Numbered from the stretch's first letter, positions 51,762 through 61,491 are shown. The stretch: 64,000 nucleotides of DNA from JAJDXO01 sp965213765 (GCA_965213765.1 OZ243926.1:3534001-3598000); one strand, 5' to 3'. Program-made: numbers and translations. Notes: generated by a model not told the origin, from the sequence alone.

Positions 51762-51929
51762 ATGGAGACGACGATGAACCGCTCGCGCGAGCACATGAAC
51801 GGCCTGATGAACGGCCTGATGAACGGCCTGACCATCGGGCAATTGCCCGGTTGGTCCGCGCGCGCGCTTTCCCCCATCGCCATCTCCGGTCTCGGCCTCC
51901 TCCTGGCCCTGCGACTTACGCGCCCCTGA
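51762..51929 (+). CDS. Possible leader peptide upstream of leuA, 55 aa
   Basis: Short frame METTMNRSREHMNGL..., with a 12-nt unit repeated three times (MNGL), then a Leu-dense end GLGLLLALRLTRP before TGA. Six of nine residues from GLLLALRL-type end are Leu. It stops 83 bp before leuA on the same strand. Leucine-rich leader peptides control leuA in several bacteria, so an attenuation or translational-coupling role is plausible. I see no T-run terminator between it and leuA, which weakens the case. It could also be an ordinary small ORF. Confidence 0.4.
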   Translation: METTMNRSREHMNGLMNGLMNGLTIGQLPGWSARALSPIAISGLGLLLALRLTRP

Positions 51930-52012
51930 GCGGTCTCGTCACCTAACTGGCGGACGTTCGGGGGAGAGAGGCTTTCCGGTCGCAATCAGAATTATTCAAA
52001 TGGTCCAGTGAG

Positions 52013-53602
52013 ATGACAAACGCCGACGAAACAACGACAAGCCCCGCCGAGTCCGCCACGGACCCGGAGCGAATCATCATTTTCGATACCACCATGCGCG
52101 ACGGCGAGCAGTCGCCGGGCGCCTCCATGAACTTGTCCGAAAAACTTCGCATCGCCGAGGTGCTGGAGGGGATGGGCGTCGACGTAATCGAGGCCGGTTT
52201 CCCGATCGCTTCCGAGGGCGACTTCGAGGCGGTCAACGAGATCGCCAAGGTGGTCAGGGACTCCAGCGTCTGCGGTCTGGCCCGCGCCGGCAAGGCGGAT
52301 ATCGAGCGGGCCGGCGAGGCGGTGAAGCCCGCTGCACGGCCGCGGATTCACACCTTCATTTCGACCAGTGCGCTCCATATGAAGTACAAGCTTCAGATGG
52401 AGCCGGACGACGTTTATCAGGCGGTGATCGACAGCGTGACGCACGCCCGCAACTTCACCGACGATGTCGAATGGTCGTGCGAGGACGGCTCGCGCACCGA
52501 GCACGACTTCATGTGCCGGTGTGTCGAGGCGGCCATTGATGCGGGGGCCGCCACGATCAATATTCCGGACACGGTGGGCTATGCGCTCCCCGATGAATTC
52601 GCGGCGATCATCACCATGCTGCGGGACCGGGTCCCCAACATGGACAAGGCGATCATCAGCGTGCACTGCCACAATGATTTGGGATTGGCGGTGGCCAATT
52701 CCCTGGCGGCGGTGAAGGCCGGCGCCCGCCAGATCGAATGCACCATCAACGGGCTCGGCGAGCGGGCCGGCAATGCGGCGATGGAAGAGATCGTCATGGC
52801 GCTCCGGACGCGGGCGGATTTGATGCCCTACACGCCCCGGATCGTCACCGAGAACATCACCAAGGCCTCGCGGCTGGTCTCCACGGTGACCGGTTTCACC
52901 GTCCAGCCCAACAAGGCAATTGTCGGCGCCAATGCGTTTGCCCATGAGTCCGGTATTCACCAGGACGGCATGCTGAAGAACGCCCGGACCTACGAAATCA
53001 TGACGCCGGAATCCGTCGGGCTCACCGAATCGAAATTGGTTCTCGGCAAACATTCGGGCCGGCACGCCTTCAGGGAGAAGCTGAAGGAGATGGGCTATGA
53101 CATCGGCGACAATGCGATGGAGGATGCGTTCAAGCGGTTCAAGGATTTGGCCGACCTCAAGAAGGACGTGTTCGACGAGGATATCATCGCGCTCGTGGAC
53201 GAGACCGTGGTGCGCACCAACGACCGGATAAAACTGGCGTCGTTGGAGGTTCTGTGCGGCACGGTACACACGCCGCCCAAGGCCGATCTGTCGCTCAATA
53301 TCGACGGCGAGGTGACATCCGCCCGATCGACCGGCGACGGGCCGATCGATGCGGTTTTCAAGGCTATCAAGGCTTTGACCGGCGAAGATCCCCATTTGCA
53401 GCTCTATCAGGTGCATGCGGTCACCGAGGGCACCGAAGCCCAGGCCGAGGTGACCGTGCGGCTCGAGGAAAAGGGCAAGACGGTCAATGGTCAGAGCGCC
53501 GACACCGATACGGTGGTCGCGTCGGCCAAGGCCTATATCAACGCCCTCAACAAACTGCTGGTGAAGCAGAAGAAGACGGCACCCGCGGCGATCTCGGCCT
53601 GA
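52013..53602 (+). CDS. leuA: 2-isopropylmalate synthase
   Basis: 529-residue first enzyme of leucine synthesis, condensing acetyl-CoA with 2-oxoisovalerate. The catalytic barrel has FDTTMRDGEQSPGASMN, HTFISTSALHMKYKL and the metal motif ISVHCHNDLGLA. The C-terminal regulatory domain (leucine feedback) covers roughly the last 130 residues and ends in a short Lys/Ala tail. It uses the product branch of the ilv genes just upstream. Start ATG 52013. Confidence 0.95.
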   Translation: MTNADETTTSPAESATDPERIIIFDTTMRDGEQSPGASMNLSEKLRIAEVLEGMGVDVIEAGFPIASEGDFEAVNEIAKVVRDSSVCGLARAGKADIERAGEAVKPAARPRIHTFISTSALHMKYKLQMEPDDVYQAVIDSVTHARNFTDDVEWSCEDGSRTEHDFMCRCVEAAIDAGAATINIPDTVGYALPDEFAAIITMLRDRVPNMDKAIISVHCHNDLGLAVANSLAAVKAGARQIECTINGLGERAGNAAMEEIVMALRTRADLMPYTPRIVTENITKASRLVSTVTGFTVQPNKAIVGANAFAHESGIHQDGMLKNARTYEIMTPESVGLTESKLVLGKHSGRHAFREKLKEMGYDIGDNAMEDAFKRFKDLADLKKDVFDEDIIALVDETVVRTNDRIKLASLEVLCGTVHTPPKADLSLNIDGEVTSARSTGDGPIDAVFKAIKALTGEDPHLQLYQVHAVTEGTEAQAEVTVRLEEKGKTVNGQSADTDTVVASAKAYINALNKLLVKQKKTAPAAISA

Positions 53603-53811
53603 TGGGCCGGCGTGCCGCCCGAGGGGCAGAAAAACGGAGAAAAACGCACAGGCCCGATACCTGCGGCGAATAAACCGTGCTATAAGACGGTACCGGTGGC
53701 CGCCGCTCGGCGAACCCCGGCGGCGCCCCGGAACCCGACCTATGAAAACCGGTCAAATTGTCCGGACCCGGGGGGAGTTGAACGGCTTTTGGAAAGGCAT
53801 TGAACGCATAG

Positions 53812-54852
53812 ATGTTGTCCCGGCTATTTGGATTTCTCTCCGCCGATATGGCGATCGATTTGGGCACGGCGAACACGCTGGTCTACGTCAAGGGTAAGGA
53901 CATCGTCCTCAACGAACCCTCGGTCGTCGCCATTGCCGACGTCAAGGGAAAGAAACAGGTTCTCGCGGTCGGCGAGGAGGCCAAGATGATGCTGGGCCGG
54001 ACGCCCGGCAACATTTCGGCAATCCGGCCGCTGCGTGACGGCGTGATCGCCGACTTCGAAATCGCCGAGGACATGATCAAGTACTTCATCAACAGAGTGC
54101 ATAACCGGCGGGGTTTCGCCTCGCCGCAGATCGTGGTGTGCGTGCCGTCCGGCTCTACCGCGGTGGAGCGCCGGGCCATTCAGGAATCGGCGGAAGCCGC
54201 CGGCGCGCGGCGGGTCTATCTGATCGAGGAGCCCATGGCGGCGGCGATCGGGGCCGGTTTGCCGGTGACCGAGCCCACCGGCTCCATGGTCGTCGATATC
54301 GGCGGCGGCACGACCGAAGTTGCCGTGTTGTCCCTCGGCGGCATCGTCTATTCGAGAAGCGTCCGGGTCGGCGGCGACAAGATGAACGAGGCGATCATCG
54401 CGTACATCCGCCGCAACCATAATCTGCTTGTGGGTGAGGGCTCGTCCGAGCGCATCAAGGAAGAAATCGGGTCCGCCTGTCAGCCGGAAGACGGCGAAGG
54501 CCGGACCCTGGAAATCAGGGGCCGCGATCTGATGAACGGCGTACCCAAGGAACTGGTGATCTCCGAGCGCGAGATCGCCGAAAGCCTGGCCGAGCCGGTG
54601 AGCGCCATCATCGAGGCGGTGAAAGTCGCGCTTGAACACACCGCGCCGGAATTGGCGGCCGATATCGTGGACAAGGGCATTGTGCTGACCGGTGGCGGCG
54701 CGCTTTTGTCGAAGATGGATTATGTTCTTCGCCAGGCGACCGGCTTGGCCGTCTCGATCGCCGACGGGCCGCTAAGTTGCGTGGTGCTTGGTACGGGGCG
54801 TGCCCTTGAAGAAATGAAGAAGATGCGCCACGTGCTGACCACAATGTATTAA
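53812..54852 (+). CDS. mreB: Rod shape-determining protein MreB
   Basis: 346-residue actin-like protein. It begins MLSRLFGFLSADMAIDLGTAN with the amphipathic membrane-binding start and the first phosphate loop; PSGSTAVERRAI, VVDIGGGTTEVAVLSLGG and LTGGGALLSKMD complete the ATP site. It polymerises under the membrane and guides the elongation machinery. First gene of a five-gene operon with mreC, mreD, mrdA and mrdB. Confidence 0.97.
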   Translation: MLSRLFGFLSADMAIDLGTANTLVYVKGKDIVLNEPSVVAIADVKGKKQVLAVGEEAKMMLGRTPGNISAIRPLRDGVIADFEIAEDMIKYFINRVHNRRGFASPQIVVCVPSGSTAVERRAIQESAEAAGARRVYLIEEPMAAAIGAGLPVTEPTGSMVVDIGGGTTEVAVLSLGGIVYSRSVRVGGDKMNEAIIAYIRRNHNLLVGEGSSERIKEEIGSACQPEDGEGRTLEIRGRDLMNGVPKELVISEREIAESLAEPVSAIIEAVKVALEHTAPELAADIVDKGIVLTGGGALLSKMDYVLRQATGLAVSIADGPLSCVVLGTGRALEEMKKMRHVLTTMY

Positions 54853-54934
54853 CAACCATGTGTTAACTATTTCCACCGACAGTTGGGCGGAACGCTTGGG
54901 GCAGCCCGAGGTCGGAGTTAACGGAGGGAATAGT

Positions 54935-55816
54935 TTGGAGGAACGTCCAAGCACCTTTTTGCGTATCGCGGCGCCGCTGAGGGGTTTTGTTCAGCGGTTC
55001 ACGTACCTGGGACTGATACTGGCCGCATTCGGCCTGATGCTGGTCGGCAAGGTGGATACCGTGCTGGTCGATCGCGCGCGCACCCATGTGACCGACGCGG
55101 TCGCGCCGATCCTCGACGCCATGTCCAAGCCGGTGACAACGTTCACCCAGGCCGTCGACAATGTCCGCAGTCTTGCCGATATCCGCGCCGAGAACGCGCG
55201 GCTTCGGGAGGAAAATGCCCGGTTGCGGGACTGGCAGATGGCGGCCCGTAAGTTGGACGCCGAGAACCAGGCTTTTCACAAGCTGCTGAACGTCGTCCCG
55301 GAGAGCGCGGTCAGCCACCACACGGCGCGGGTTATCGGGGATTCAGGTTCCGGTTTCAGTCATTCGATTGTTCTGAATGCGGGCAAAAGCCAGGGCATCC
55401 GGGACGGCCAGGCAGTGCTCGGCAATGACGGCTTCGTCGGCCGTATCGTCGGGGTCGGCTCCCGCGCCTCGCGGGTACTGCTGATCACGGATATCAACTC
55501 GCGGATTCCGGTGGTGATCGAATCGACCCGGGTCCGCGCGGTCATGGCCGGCAACAATAGCGGCCGGCCCCGCCTGCTTCACACTTTGCCCAGCGCGCGC
55601 ATCACCCCCGGTCAAAGGGTTGTCACCTCGGGCCACGGCGGCGCGTTTCCGGCGGGGCTGCCGATCGGCATTGTCGCCGCGGTCACCGACGGCGGGATCG
55701 AGGTTCAGCCGTACATGAGCCGCGAGCGGCTGGAGTTCGTCCGCGCGGCCGATTTCGGGTTGGGCGGTGTATTGGAATCCGGCGACCGGGCCAACCCCGC
55801 CAGCGGCGGTAAATGA
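54935..55816 (+). CDS. mreC: Rod shape-determining protein MreC
   Basis: 293-residue bitopic membrane protein. It has one helix (FTYLGLILAAFGLMLVG), a coiled coil (ADIRAENARLREENARLRDW) and a periplasmic beta domain (SHSIVLNAGKSQGIRDGQAV and the RVVTSGHGGAFPAGLPIG loop). I use TTG 54935 after GGAGGGAAT; a GTG at 54860 lacks a site. Its stop overlaps the mreD start by 4 bp. Confidence 0.94.
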   Translation: MEERPSTFLRIAAPLRGFVQRFTYLGLILAAFGLMLVGKVDTVLVDRARTHVTDAVAPILDAMSKPVTTFTQAVDNVRSLADIRAENARLREENARLRDWQMAARKLDAENQAFHKLLNVVPESAVSHHTARVIGDSGSGFSHSIVLNAGKSQGIRDGQAVLGNDGFVGRIVGVGSRASRVLLITDINSRIPVVIESTRVRAVMAGNNSGRPRLLHTLPSARITPGQRVVTSGHGGAFPAGLPIGIVAAVTDGGIEVQPYMSRERLEFVRAADFGLGGVLESGDRANPASGGK

Positions 55817-56328
55817 GCCGCGAGTTTTTTCTCCGCCTTGACCGGTTGGCGCGCAATTTGACGCCCTTCGGACTGACACTCGCCTTGATCATCCTGGGTA
55901 TGCTGCCGGTTCGTATTCCGGACTATGCCTCGGTCGCGCCGGTCCTGGCCGCCATCTCCCTCTATCACTGGGCGGTTTATCGGCCCCACCTGCTGCCCTT
56001 CGTTGCCGTGTTTTTTCTCGGGATCGCCCAGGACATGCTGAGCGGCGCGCCGGTCGGCCTGTTCGCGCTGGTGTTCCTGACCTTCTACGGTGCGGTTGTC
56101 TTGCAGCGCCGGTTCCTGGCGGGAAAATCGTTTCTGATCTATTGGATTGGCTTCGCCATCATCTGGTTCTTGGCGACCCTCGAACTTTGGGTGCTGGCGT
56201 CCGCGTTCCATGTGACGTTACTGGACATGAAAGCGTTCCTCTTCCAGTATCTGGTGACCGCTGGCCTGTTCCCCTTCGTTGCCTGGATATTTCTTCGTTG
56301 GCAGCAGGCGTTCTTGCAGCAGGCCTAA
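55813..56328 (+). CDS. mreD: Rod shape-determining protein MreD
   Basis: 171-residue integral membrane protein with five or so helices, for example LTLALIILGMLPVRIPDYA and the LPFVAVFFLGIAQDMLSGAPVGLFAL segment (cited in parts), typical of MreD. It overlaps mreC by ATGA, so translation is coupled. mrdA starts 15 bp downstream. Confidence 0.92.
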   Translation: MSREFFLRLDRLARNLTPFGLTLALIILGMLPVRIPDYASVAPVLAAISLYHWAVYRPHLLPFVAVFFLGIAQDMLSGAPVGLFALVFLTFYGAVVLQRRFLAGKSFLIYWIGFAIIWFLATLELWVLASAFHVTLLDMKAFLFQYLVTAGLFPFVAWIFLRWQQAFLQQA

Positions 56329-56343
56329 TGGTGACTTCGGCCC

Positions 56344-58242
56344 ATGCATCGCGACGGTGACCGCTATCGCCTTTTCAGCCGCCGCTCCATCCTTTTGGGC
56401 GGTGGCCAGGCCGTGCTGTTCGCCGCGCTCGCCGGGCGCATGTATTACCTGCAGGTGGTCGAATCGGAGCGCTACACGACGCTGGCCGAGGAAAACCGGG
56501 TCAGCCTGAAGCTGCTGGCGCCGCCGCGCGGCCGGATTGTCGACCGTTTCGGCCGGCCGATGGCCGTCAACCGGCAGAATTACCGCGCCATGCTCATCCC
56601 GGAAAAGGCCGTCGACGTTGCCCAGGCGCTCGACACGTTCAGCAAGGTGGTGCCGTTGAGCGAGACCGAGACCGAGCGAATTCTCCGGGAGGTTGGCCGC
56701 AAGCGGCGATTCCTGCCGGTGCTGGTCCGCGAGAACCTGACCTGGGACGAGGTCGCGCGCATTGAGGTCAACGCGCCTGAGTTGGACGGCGTCTCCATCG
56801 ATATCGGCGAAAGCCGGCACTATCCGGACGGCATCTATACCGCGCCGATCCTCGGCTATGTCTCGGCGGTGTCCGAAAAGGAGATGACCGGCGACCCGCT
56901 GCTGGAATTGCCGGGATTCCGCATCGGCAAGGCGGGTCTGGAGCGGGTGCACGATGAGGTGTTGCGGGGGCGGTCCGGCACCTCCCAGGTCGAGGTCAAC
57001 GCCCTGGGCCGCGAAATTCGCGAGCTTGAGCGCCGCGAGGGCCAGCCCGGAACCGAGGCCCGGCTGACCGTTGACCTGGAACTCCAGAAGTATGCCACCC
57101 GGCGGCTCGGTGAACAATCGGCCTCGGCGGTGGTGATGGATGCCCATACGGGTGACGTGCTGACCCTCGCCTCGACGCCGACCTTCGATCCCAATTCCTT
57201 CAATCGCGGGCTGACGCCCGAGGAGTGGCGCAACCTGATCGGCGATCCGCGTTCGCCCCTCAACAACAAGGCGATCGCCGGCCAGTACGCGCCGGGATCG
57301 ACCTTCAAGATGGCCGTCGCTCTTGCGGCGCTGGAAACAGGCGCGGTCACCCCGGATTCACGGGTCTTCTGCCCCGGTCACGTGGAGCTGGGCAATGCCA
57401 CCTTCCATTGCTGGAAGCGGGGGGGGCATGGGACCATGAACATGGTCGACGGGATCGTTCAATCCTGCGACGTCTATTTCTATGAGATGGCGCGGCGGAC
57501 CGGCATCGACCGGATTGCCGCCATGGCCCGCCGCTTGGGGCTCGGGGCGAAGGCCGGCATTGATCTGCCCGGCGAGAAGTCCGGACTGATCCCCAGCCGG
57601 GCATGGAAGAAAAAGGTCAAAGGCGAGTCCTGGCAGACCGGCGAAACGCTGCTTGCCGGGATCGGCCAGGGGTTCTTCCTGATCACGCCGCTGCAGTTGG
57701 CGGTGATGACCGCCCGGCTGGTGAATGGCGGAAAGGCGGTGCGGCCGCGGCTGACAAAGCAGCTCATTCCCTTCGATGCCCGGGAAACCGCCGGGCCCGA
57801 TGTGCCGGCGTTCGACTCCCTCGATATTCACCCCTCCCACCTGGAGCTGATGACCAATGCCATGGCCGGGGTGATGAACTCGCCCCGCGGCACGGCCTTC
57901 CGCGCCCGGATCAAAGAGACCGGCCGCCGGATCGGCGGCAAGACGGGAACCGTCCAGGTGCGCCGGATCACCAAGGCCGAGCGCGAGACCGGGGTGCTGA
58001 AGAACGAGGAATTGCCCTGGGAGGAGCGGGATCACGCCTTGTTCGTCGGTTATGCGCCGGTGGATAATCCGCGTTATGTGGTCTCGGTGATCGTCGAACA
58101 CGGCGGCGGCGGCGCGTCGGTCGCCGCGCCCATCGCCCGCGATATCCTCCGCGAGGTGCAGGAGCGCGATCCCTCCCGCGGTCAGCCCCGGGCGCGGCTG
58201 CCCGAGGATGCCGTGTCCGGGCCGGCGGAGCGGGAAGGGTAG
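56344..58242 (+). CDS. mrdA: Penicillin-binding protein 2 (transpeptidase)
   Basis: 632-residue class B PBP for cell elongation. It has an N-terminal membrane helix (LGGGQAVLFAALAGRMYYL), a dimerisation domain, and the transpeptidase domain with SxxK at Ser319-Lys322 (PGSTFKMAV), the second motif at Ser374 (QSCDVYFYE, SxD rather than SxN as usual in PBP2) and KTG in GGKTGTVQV. It works with RodA, encoded next. Confidence 0.95.
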   Translation: MHRDGDRYRLFSRRSILLGGGQAVLFAALAGRMYYLQVVESERYTTLAEENRVSLKLLAPPRGRIVDRFGRPMAVNRQNYRAMLIPEKAVDVAQALDTFSKVVPLSETETERILREVGRKRRFLPVLVRENLTWDEVARIEVNAPELDGVSIDIGESRHYPDGIYTAPILGYVSAVSEKEMTGDPLLELPGFRIGKAGLERVHDEVLRGRSGTSQVEVNALGREIRELERREGQPGTEARLTVDLELQKYATRRLGEQSASAVVMDAHTGDVLTLASTPTFDPNSFNRGLTPEEWRNLIGDPRSPLNNKAIAGQYAPGSTFKMAVALAALETGAVTPDSRVFCPGHVELGNATFHCWKRGGHGTMNMVDGIVQSCDVYFYEMARRTGIDRIAAMARRLGLGAKAGIDLPGEKSGLIPSRAWKKKVKGESWQTGETLLAGIGQGFFLITPLQLAVMTARLVNGGKAVRPRLTKQLIPFDARETAGPDVPAFDSLDIHPSHLELMTNAMAGVMNSPRGTAFRARIKETGRRIGGKTGTVQVRRITKAERETGVLKNEELPWEERDHALFVGYAPVDNPRYVVSVIVEHGGGGASVAAPIARDILREVQERDPSRGQPRARLPEDAVSGPAEREG

Positions 58243-58246
58243 TCCA

Positions 58247-59395
58247 ATGGCGCTTTCCTCCGGCCGCGATCCCGAGCTCACCCTGGGCCGGAAGATTTGG
58301 CAGATCCCCTGGATGCTCGTGCTGCTGGTAACGATTACCGCGTCGGTCGGGTTCATCATGCTGTATTCGGCGGCCGACGGCAACGCCGATCCCTGGACCT
58401 CCCGCCAGATGCCCCGCTTCGGGGTCGGGCTGGTGGTCATGCTGGTGGTCGCCGTGACCGACATCCGGTTGTGGCTGCGCTATGCCTATGTGTTCTATGG
58501 CCTGTCCCTGGCGCTGCTGATCGCCGTGGAGTTCGTCGGCACCGTCGGCATGGGCGCCCAGCGCTGGCTCGATCTCGGTTTTGTCAGCGTCCAGCCCTCG
58601 GAGATCGCCAAGATCACCCTGATCCTGGCGCTCGCCCGCTACTTCTATGCCAGCCGGGTCGGGGATGTGGCCCGGCTGACCCATCTGTTTGTCCCGGCAC
58701 TCTTGATCGCCGCCCCGGTGGGCCTTGTGCTGGGCCAGCCGGATTTCGGGACCGCGGTGCTGCTGTTGTTCACCGGCGTGGTGCTGTTCTTCCTCGCCGG
58801 TGTCCGTGCCTGGCTGTTTACTTTCGCCGGCCTGGCCGCCGTCGCCGCCGTTTATCCGATCTGGCAATTCGTGCTGCTCGATTATCAGAAGGCCCGGGTG
58901 CTGACCTACTTCCGGCCCGAAAACGATCCCCTGGGCGCGGGCTATCACATCCTGCAATCCAAGATCGCGCTGGGCTCCGGCGGGCTGTTCGGCAAGGGCT
59001 TTCTCCAGGGAAGCCAGAGTCACCTGAACTTCCTGCCCGAGAAGCAGACCGACTTCATCTTCACCATGCTGGCCGAGGAGTTCGGCATGGTCGGCGGGTT
59101 CGGGCTGCTGGGGCTTTATTTGCTGCTGCTGATCTACGGCTTCGCCATCAGCCTCCGCTGCCGCAACCATTTCGGCCGGCTGGTGGGGATGGGCGTCACC
59201 TCGGCGTTCTTCCTCAACATCTTCGTCAACGTGGCGATGGTGATGGGCCTGGTGCCGGTGGTCGGCATGCCCCTGCCGCTGATCAGTTACGGCGGCACCG
59301 CCATGCTGATGCTGTTGTTCTCCTTCGGGCTTTTGATGTGCGTCTATGTGCACCGGGACATTACCTTGGGTCCCGGCGCCGCCTCGGGGGACTAG
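58247..59395 (+). CDS. mrdB: Peptidoglycan glycosyltransferase RodA
   Basis: 382-residue SEDS protein with about ten helices. It begins MALSSGRDPELTLGRKIWQIP. SEDS motifs include GAQRWLDLGFVSVQPSEIAK and QSHLNFLPEKQTDFIFTMLAEEFG, and the end has GMPLPLISYGGTAMLM. It polymerises glycan strands with PBP2. Start ATG 58247 is 4 bp after the mrdA stop; the longer frame to 58208 overlaps mrdA without family residues. Confidence 0.95.
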   Translation: MALSSGRDPELTLGRKIWQIPWMLVLLVTITASVGFIMLYSAADGNADPWTSRQMPRFGVGLVVMLVVAVTDIRLWLRYAYVFYGLSLALLIAVEFVGTVGMGAQRWLDLGFVSVQPSEIAKITLILALARYFYASRVGDVARLTHLFVPALLIAAPVGLVLGQPDFGTAVLLLFTGVVLFFLAGVRAWLFTFAGLAAVAAVYPIWQFVLLDYQKARVLTYFRPENDPLGAGYHILQSKIALGSGGLFGKGFLQGSQSHLNFLPEKQTDFIFTMLAEEFGMVGGFGLLGLYLLLLIYGFAISLRCRNHFGRLVGMGVTSAFFLNIFVNVAMVMGLVPVVGMPLPLISYGGTAMLMLLFSFGLLMCVYVHRDITLGPGAASGD

Positions 59396-59565
59396 GCGCC
59401 GCCCGGCCGCCGCCCGCGCTCGGCAAACCCCCGTATCGGCAAACGCCTGGATTGATGAACGCCTGAATTGATGAACGCCTGTATCGACAAACCCGGGCGC
59501 GGTTGCTATATGACGCCTCCCCCAAAGCAGGGGCCTGTTCGCGGCCCCCGGCTTGAAGGCCTGGC

Positions 59566-59641
<76 letters not shown>

Positions 59642-59754
59642 GTTTCTTCAATGAGTTACAAAAAACCGATCAGTCAGTGATCCTATCAGGGTAACAACCG
59701 GGGTAACATTTCCAGCGAAACGTGGTTACCGCAGCCCGGAGCAATCGGGTGTGA

Positions 59755-59922
59755 GTGTGGCCTTTACATTGTCTCGCCGTCCTGGAAGAAATGGCCGGGT
59801 TTCGGACCGAAGTGATCGACCCCTATTCTCCACCGGATACGGGTGAGCCTGGCGAGCTATTGGCTCATCAGGCCAAAGCGGTCAGCTGTGCGGTTGGCCT
59901 GGTCGAACAGATTCCCGTTTAG
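59755..59922 (+). pseudogene. Possible gene remnant after the tRNA
   Basis: A 55-codon frame from GTG 59755 ends LEEMAGFRTEVIDPYSPPDT, then GEPGELLAHQAKAVSCAVGL and VEQIPV before TAG. The residue pattern looks protein-like, but no family is recognised, and the start has no good site. It may be the tail of a lost gene at the tRNA-side border of an accessory region. 59642-59754 holds GGTAACA-type short repeats and no gene. Confidence 0.35.
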
Positions 59923-59930
59923 GCTTAAGG

Positions 59931-61076
59931 TTAGGCGGACTCGTTGCCGAATATGATCGTCCCGGCCACTGAGAACATGCCGCCGACACCATGTGCGACC
60001 GAAACCCGCGCGCCGGGCACCTGGGCCGGAGCGATTCCCCGAAGTTGCCGGATGCTTTCCTGCATGGCGTACATGCCGTACATGCCCGAGTGCATGTAGC
60101 TGAGGCCGCCGCCATTGGTATTGAGGGGCAGTGAGCCGCCCGGTGCCGTATTTCGGTCACCCACGAAGGCCGCGGCTTCACCGGGTTTGCAGAAGCCCAG
60201 GTCCTCCAGGCCATAGAGAGGCACATGGGCGAAGGCGTCATAAATCATCAGGTGATCGACATCATCGTGGGATATACCGGCTTCGGCGAAGGCTCGTTCT
60301 CCCGACAGCCGGAACGCCTTGGATGAAATGAAATCATTGAGCTGACTCACCATGGGGCCCTCGGCGCTCTCGCCCGTCCCCAGGATATAGACCGGAGGGT
60401 GCGGAAAATCGTTTGCCCGGTCTGCCGAGGTCATGATCAGGGCGCCACCGCCGTCCGTCCGGAGGCAGCACATCAAGAGGGTGAACGGATAGGCGACCAT
60501 GCGCGAATTCATGACGTCATTTACCGTAATAGGGTCCTTGAAGGTGGCGCGAGGGTTCAGAGCGGCCCATTCCCGCTGAACCACGGAAACAGGCGCCATG
60601 TCCTCCGGCTGCAGGCCATGGGTCTGCAGATAGCGGAGCACCGGAATGGTGAACATTGTGGGAGGAAGGCTGCCGCCGTAGGGGACTTCAAACTGGCCCG
60701 CCAGTTTGCCGCCGATAAATTCCGGAAAGCCCTTGGCCTCGACCTGGGAACGGCCGCTTTCCCCGTGGGTGATCAAAACGGTCGTGCACAGACCCGCCTC
60801 GATTGCCGCCATCGCGTGCCGGACATGGAGCATGAAAGAGCTTCCGCCGATCAATGTGCCATCGAGCCATGCCGGCGTGATCCCCAGATACTGGGCCAGA
60901 ACATCCGGCGCCTCGCCAGCCGTGGCGATCCCGTCGATATCCGCCGCGGTCAGGCCGGCATCGGCCATCGTGTTGAGAGCGGCATCTGCATGCAATTGAA
61001 GTTCCGATGTTTCGGGGATAACCCCCATGTCCGTTGTTTCCGCCGCACCGACCACGGCCACCGTTCCTCGGGCCAT
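59931..61076 (-). CDS. Thiolase-like (SCP-x/Ltp2-type) protein
   Basis: 381-residue thiolase-fold protein that starts MARGTVAVVGAAETTDMG. Where degradative thiolases have the nucleophilic Cys, this one reads LIGGSSFMLHVRHA (Ser79-Ser80), and the C-terminal end lacks the usual CxG as well, reading GGGLSYMHSGMYGMYAMQE. It therefore resembles the Ltp2-type aldol lyases, which need a DUF35/OB-fold partner; such a partner is encoded 4 bp upstream. The likely role is C-C bond cleavage of a CoA ester; the substrate is unknown. Confidence 0.85.
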   Translation of the reverse strand: MARGTVAVVGAAETTDMGVIPETSELQLHADAALNTMADAGLTAADIDGIATAGEAPDVLAQYLGITPAWLDGTLIGGSSFMLHVRHAMAAIEAGLCTTVLITHGESGRSQVEAKGFPEFIGGKLAGQFEVPYGGSLPPTMFTIPVLRYLQTHGLQPEDMAPVSVVQREWAALNPRATFKDPITVNDVMNSRMVAYPFTLLMCCLRTDGGGALIMTSADRANDFPHPPVYILGTGESAEGPMVSQLNDFISSKAFRLSGERAFAEAGISHDDVDHLMIYDAFAHVPLYGLEDLGFCKPGEAAAFVGDRNTAPGGSLPLNTNGGGLSYMHSGMYGMYAMQESIRQLRGIAPAQVPGARVSVAHGVGGMFSVAGTIIFGNESA

Positions 61077-61080
61077 GATA

Positions 61081-61491
61081 TCACGCCACCGGTTTGAAGA
61101 AGGGGAGGGTGATTTCGTCGTTTTGCGCTTCAAATGTCACTTCGAGCGGCATGTCGAGAGTGAGTGCCTCCGGCGTCTGGTCGCAGCCGATGATGTTTGT
61201 CATCAGCCGGGGACCCTCCTCCAACGTAACGACGGCCACCGAGTAGGGCGGCTCGAGGCCCGGTGCCGGGATACGACTGATGACGTAACTGTATAGGGTC
61301 GCCCTGCCGCTGGCCGCAAAGATGGAAACATTTCGGCTGCTGCACTTGGGGCAGAACGGGCGCGGCGGAAAGTATATCTTCCCACAATCGTCACATTTCT
61401 GCAGACGAAGCTCTCCGGCCCGGGTGCCCTCCCAAAAGTGAGTTGTCTCTGGTGTCGGCCGGGGCAGTACACGCTCCGTCTGATGGGTCAT
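61081..61491 (-). CDS. Zn-ribbon/OB-fold (DUF35) partner protein
   Basis: 136-residue protein with a zinc ribbon (Cys33, Cys36, Cys47 and Cys50 in QKCDDCGKIYFPPRPFCPKC) and an OB fold (ATLYSYVISRIPAPGLEPPYSVAVV). These proteins pair with thiolase-like enzymes and bind CoA esters. It is directly upstream of the thiolase-like gene in the same operon. It is divergent from the sulfatase across an AT-rich region. Confidence 0.9.
   Translation of the reverse strand: MTHQTERVLPRPTPETTHFWEGTRAGELRLQKCDDCGKIYFPPRPFCPKCSSRNVSIFAASGRATLYSYVISRIPAPGLEPPYSVAVVTLEEGPRLMTNIIGCDQTPEALTLDMPLEVTFEAQNDEITLPFFKPVA

Noticed and set aside
53603..53811. Short frames upstream of mreB
   Set aside because: No ribosome site or conserved text was seen; the region is more likely leader and promoter.
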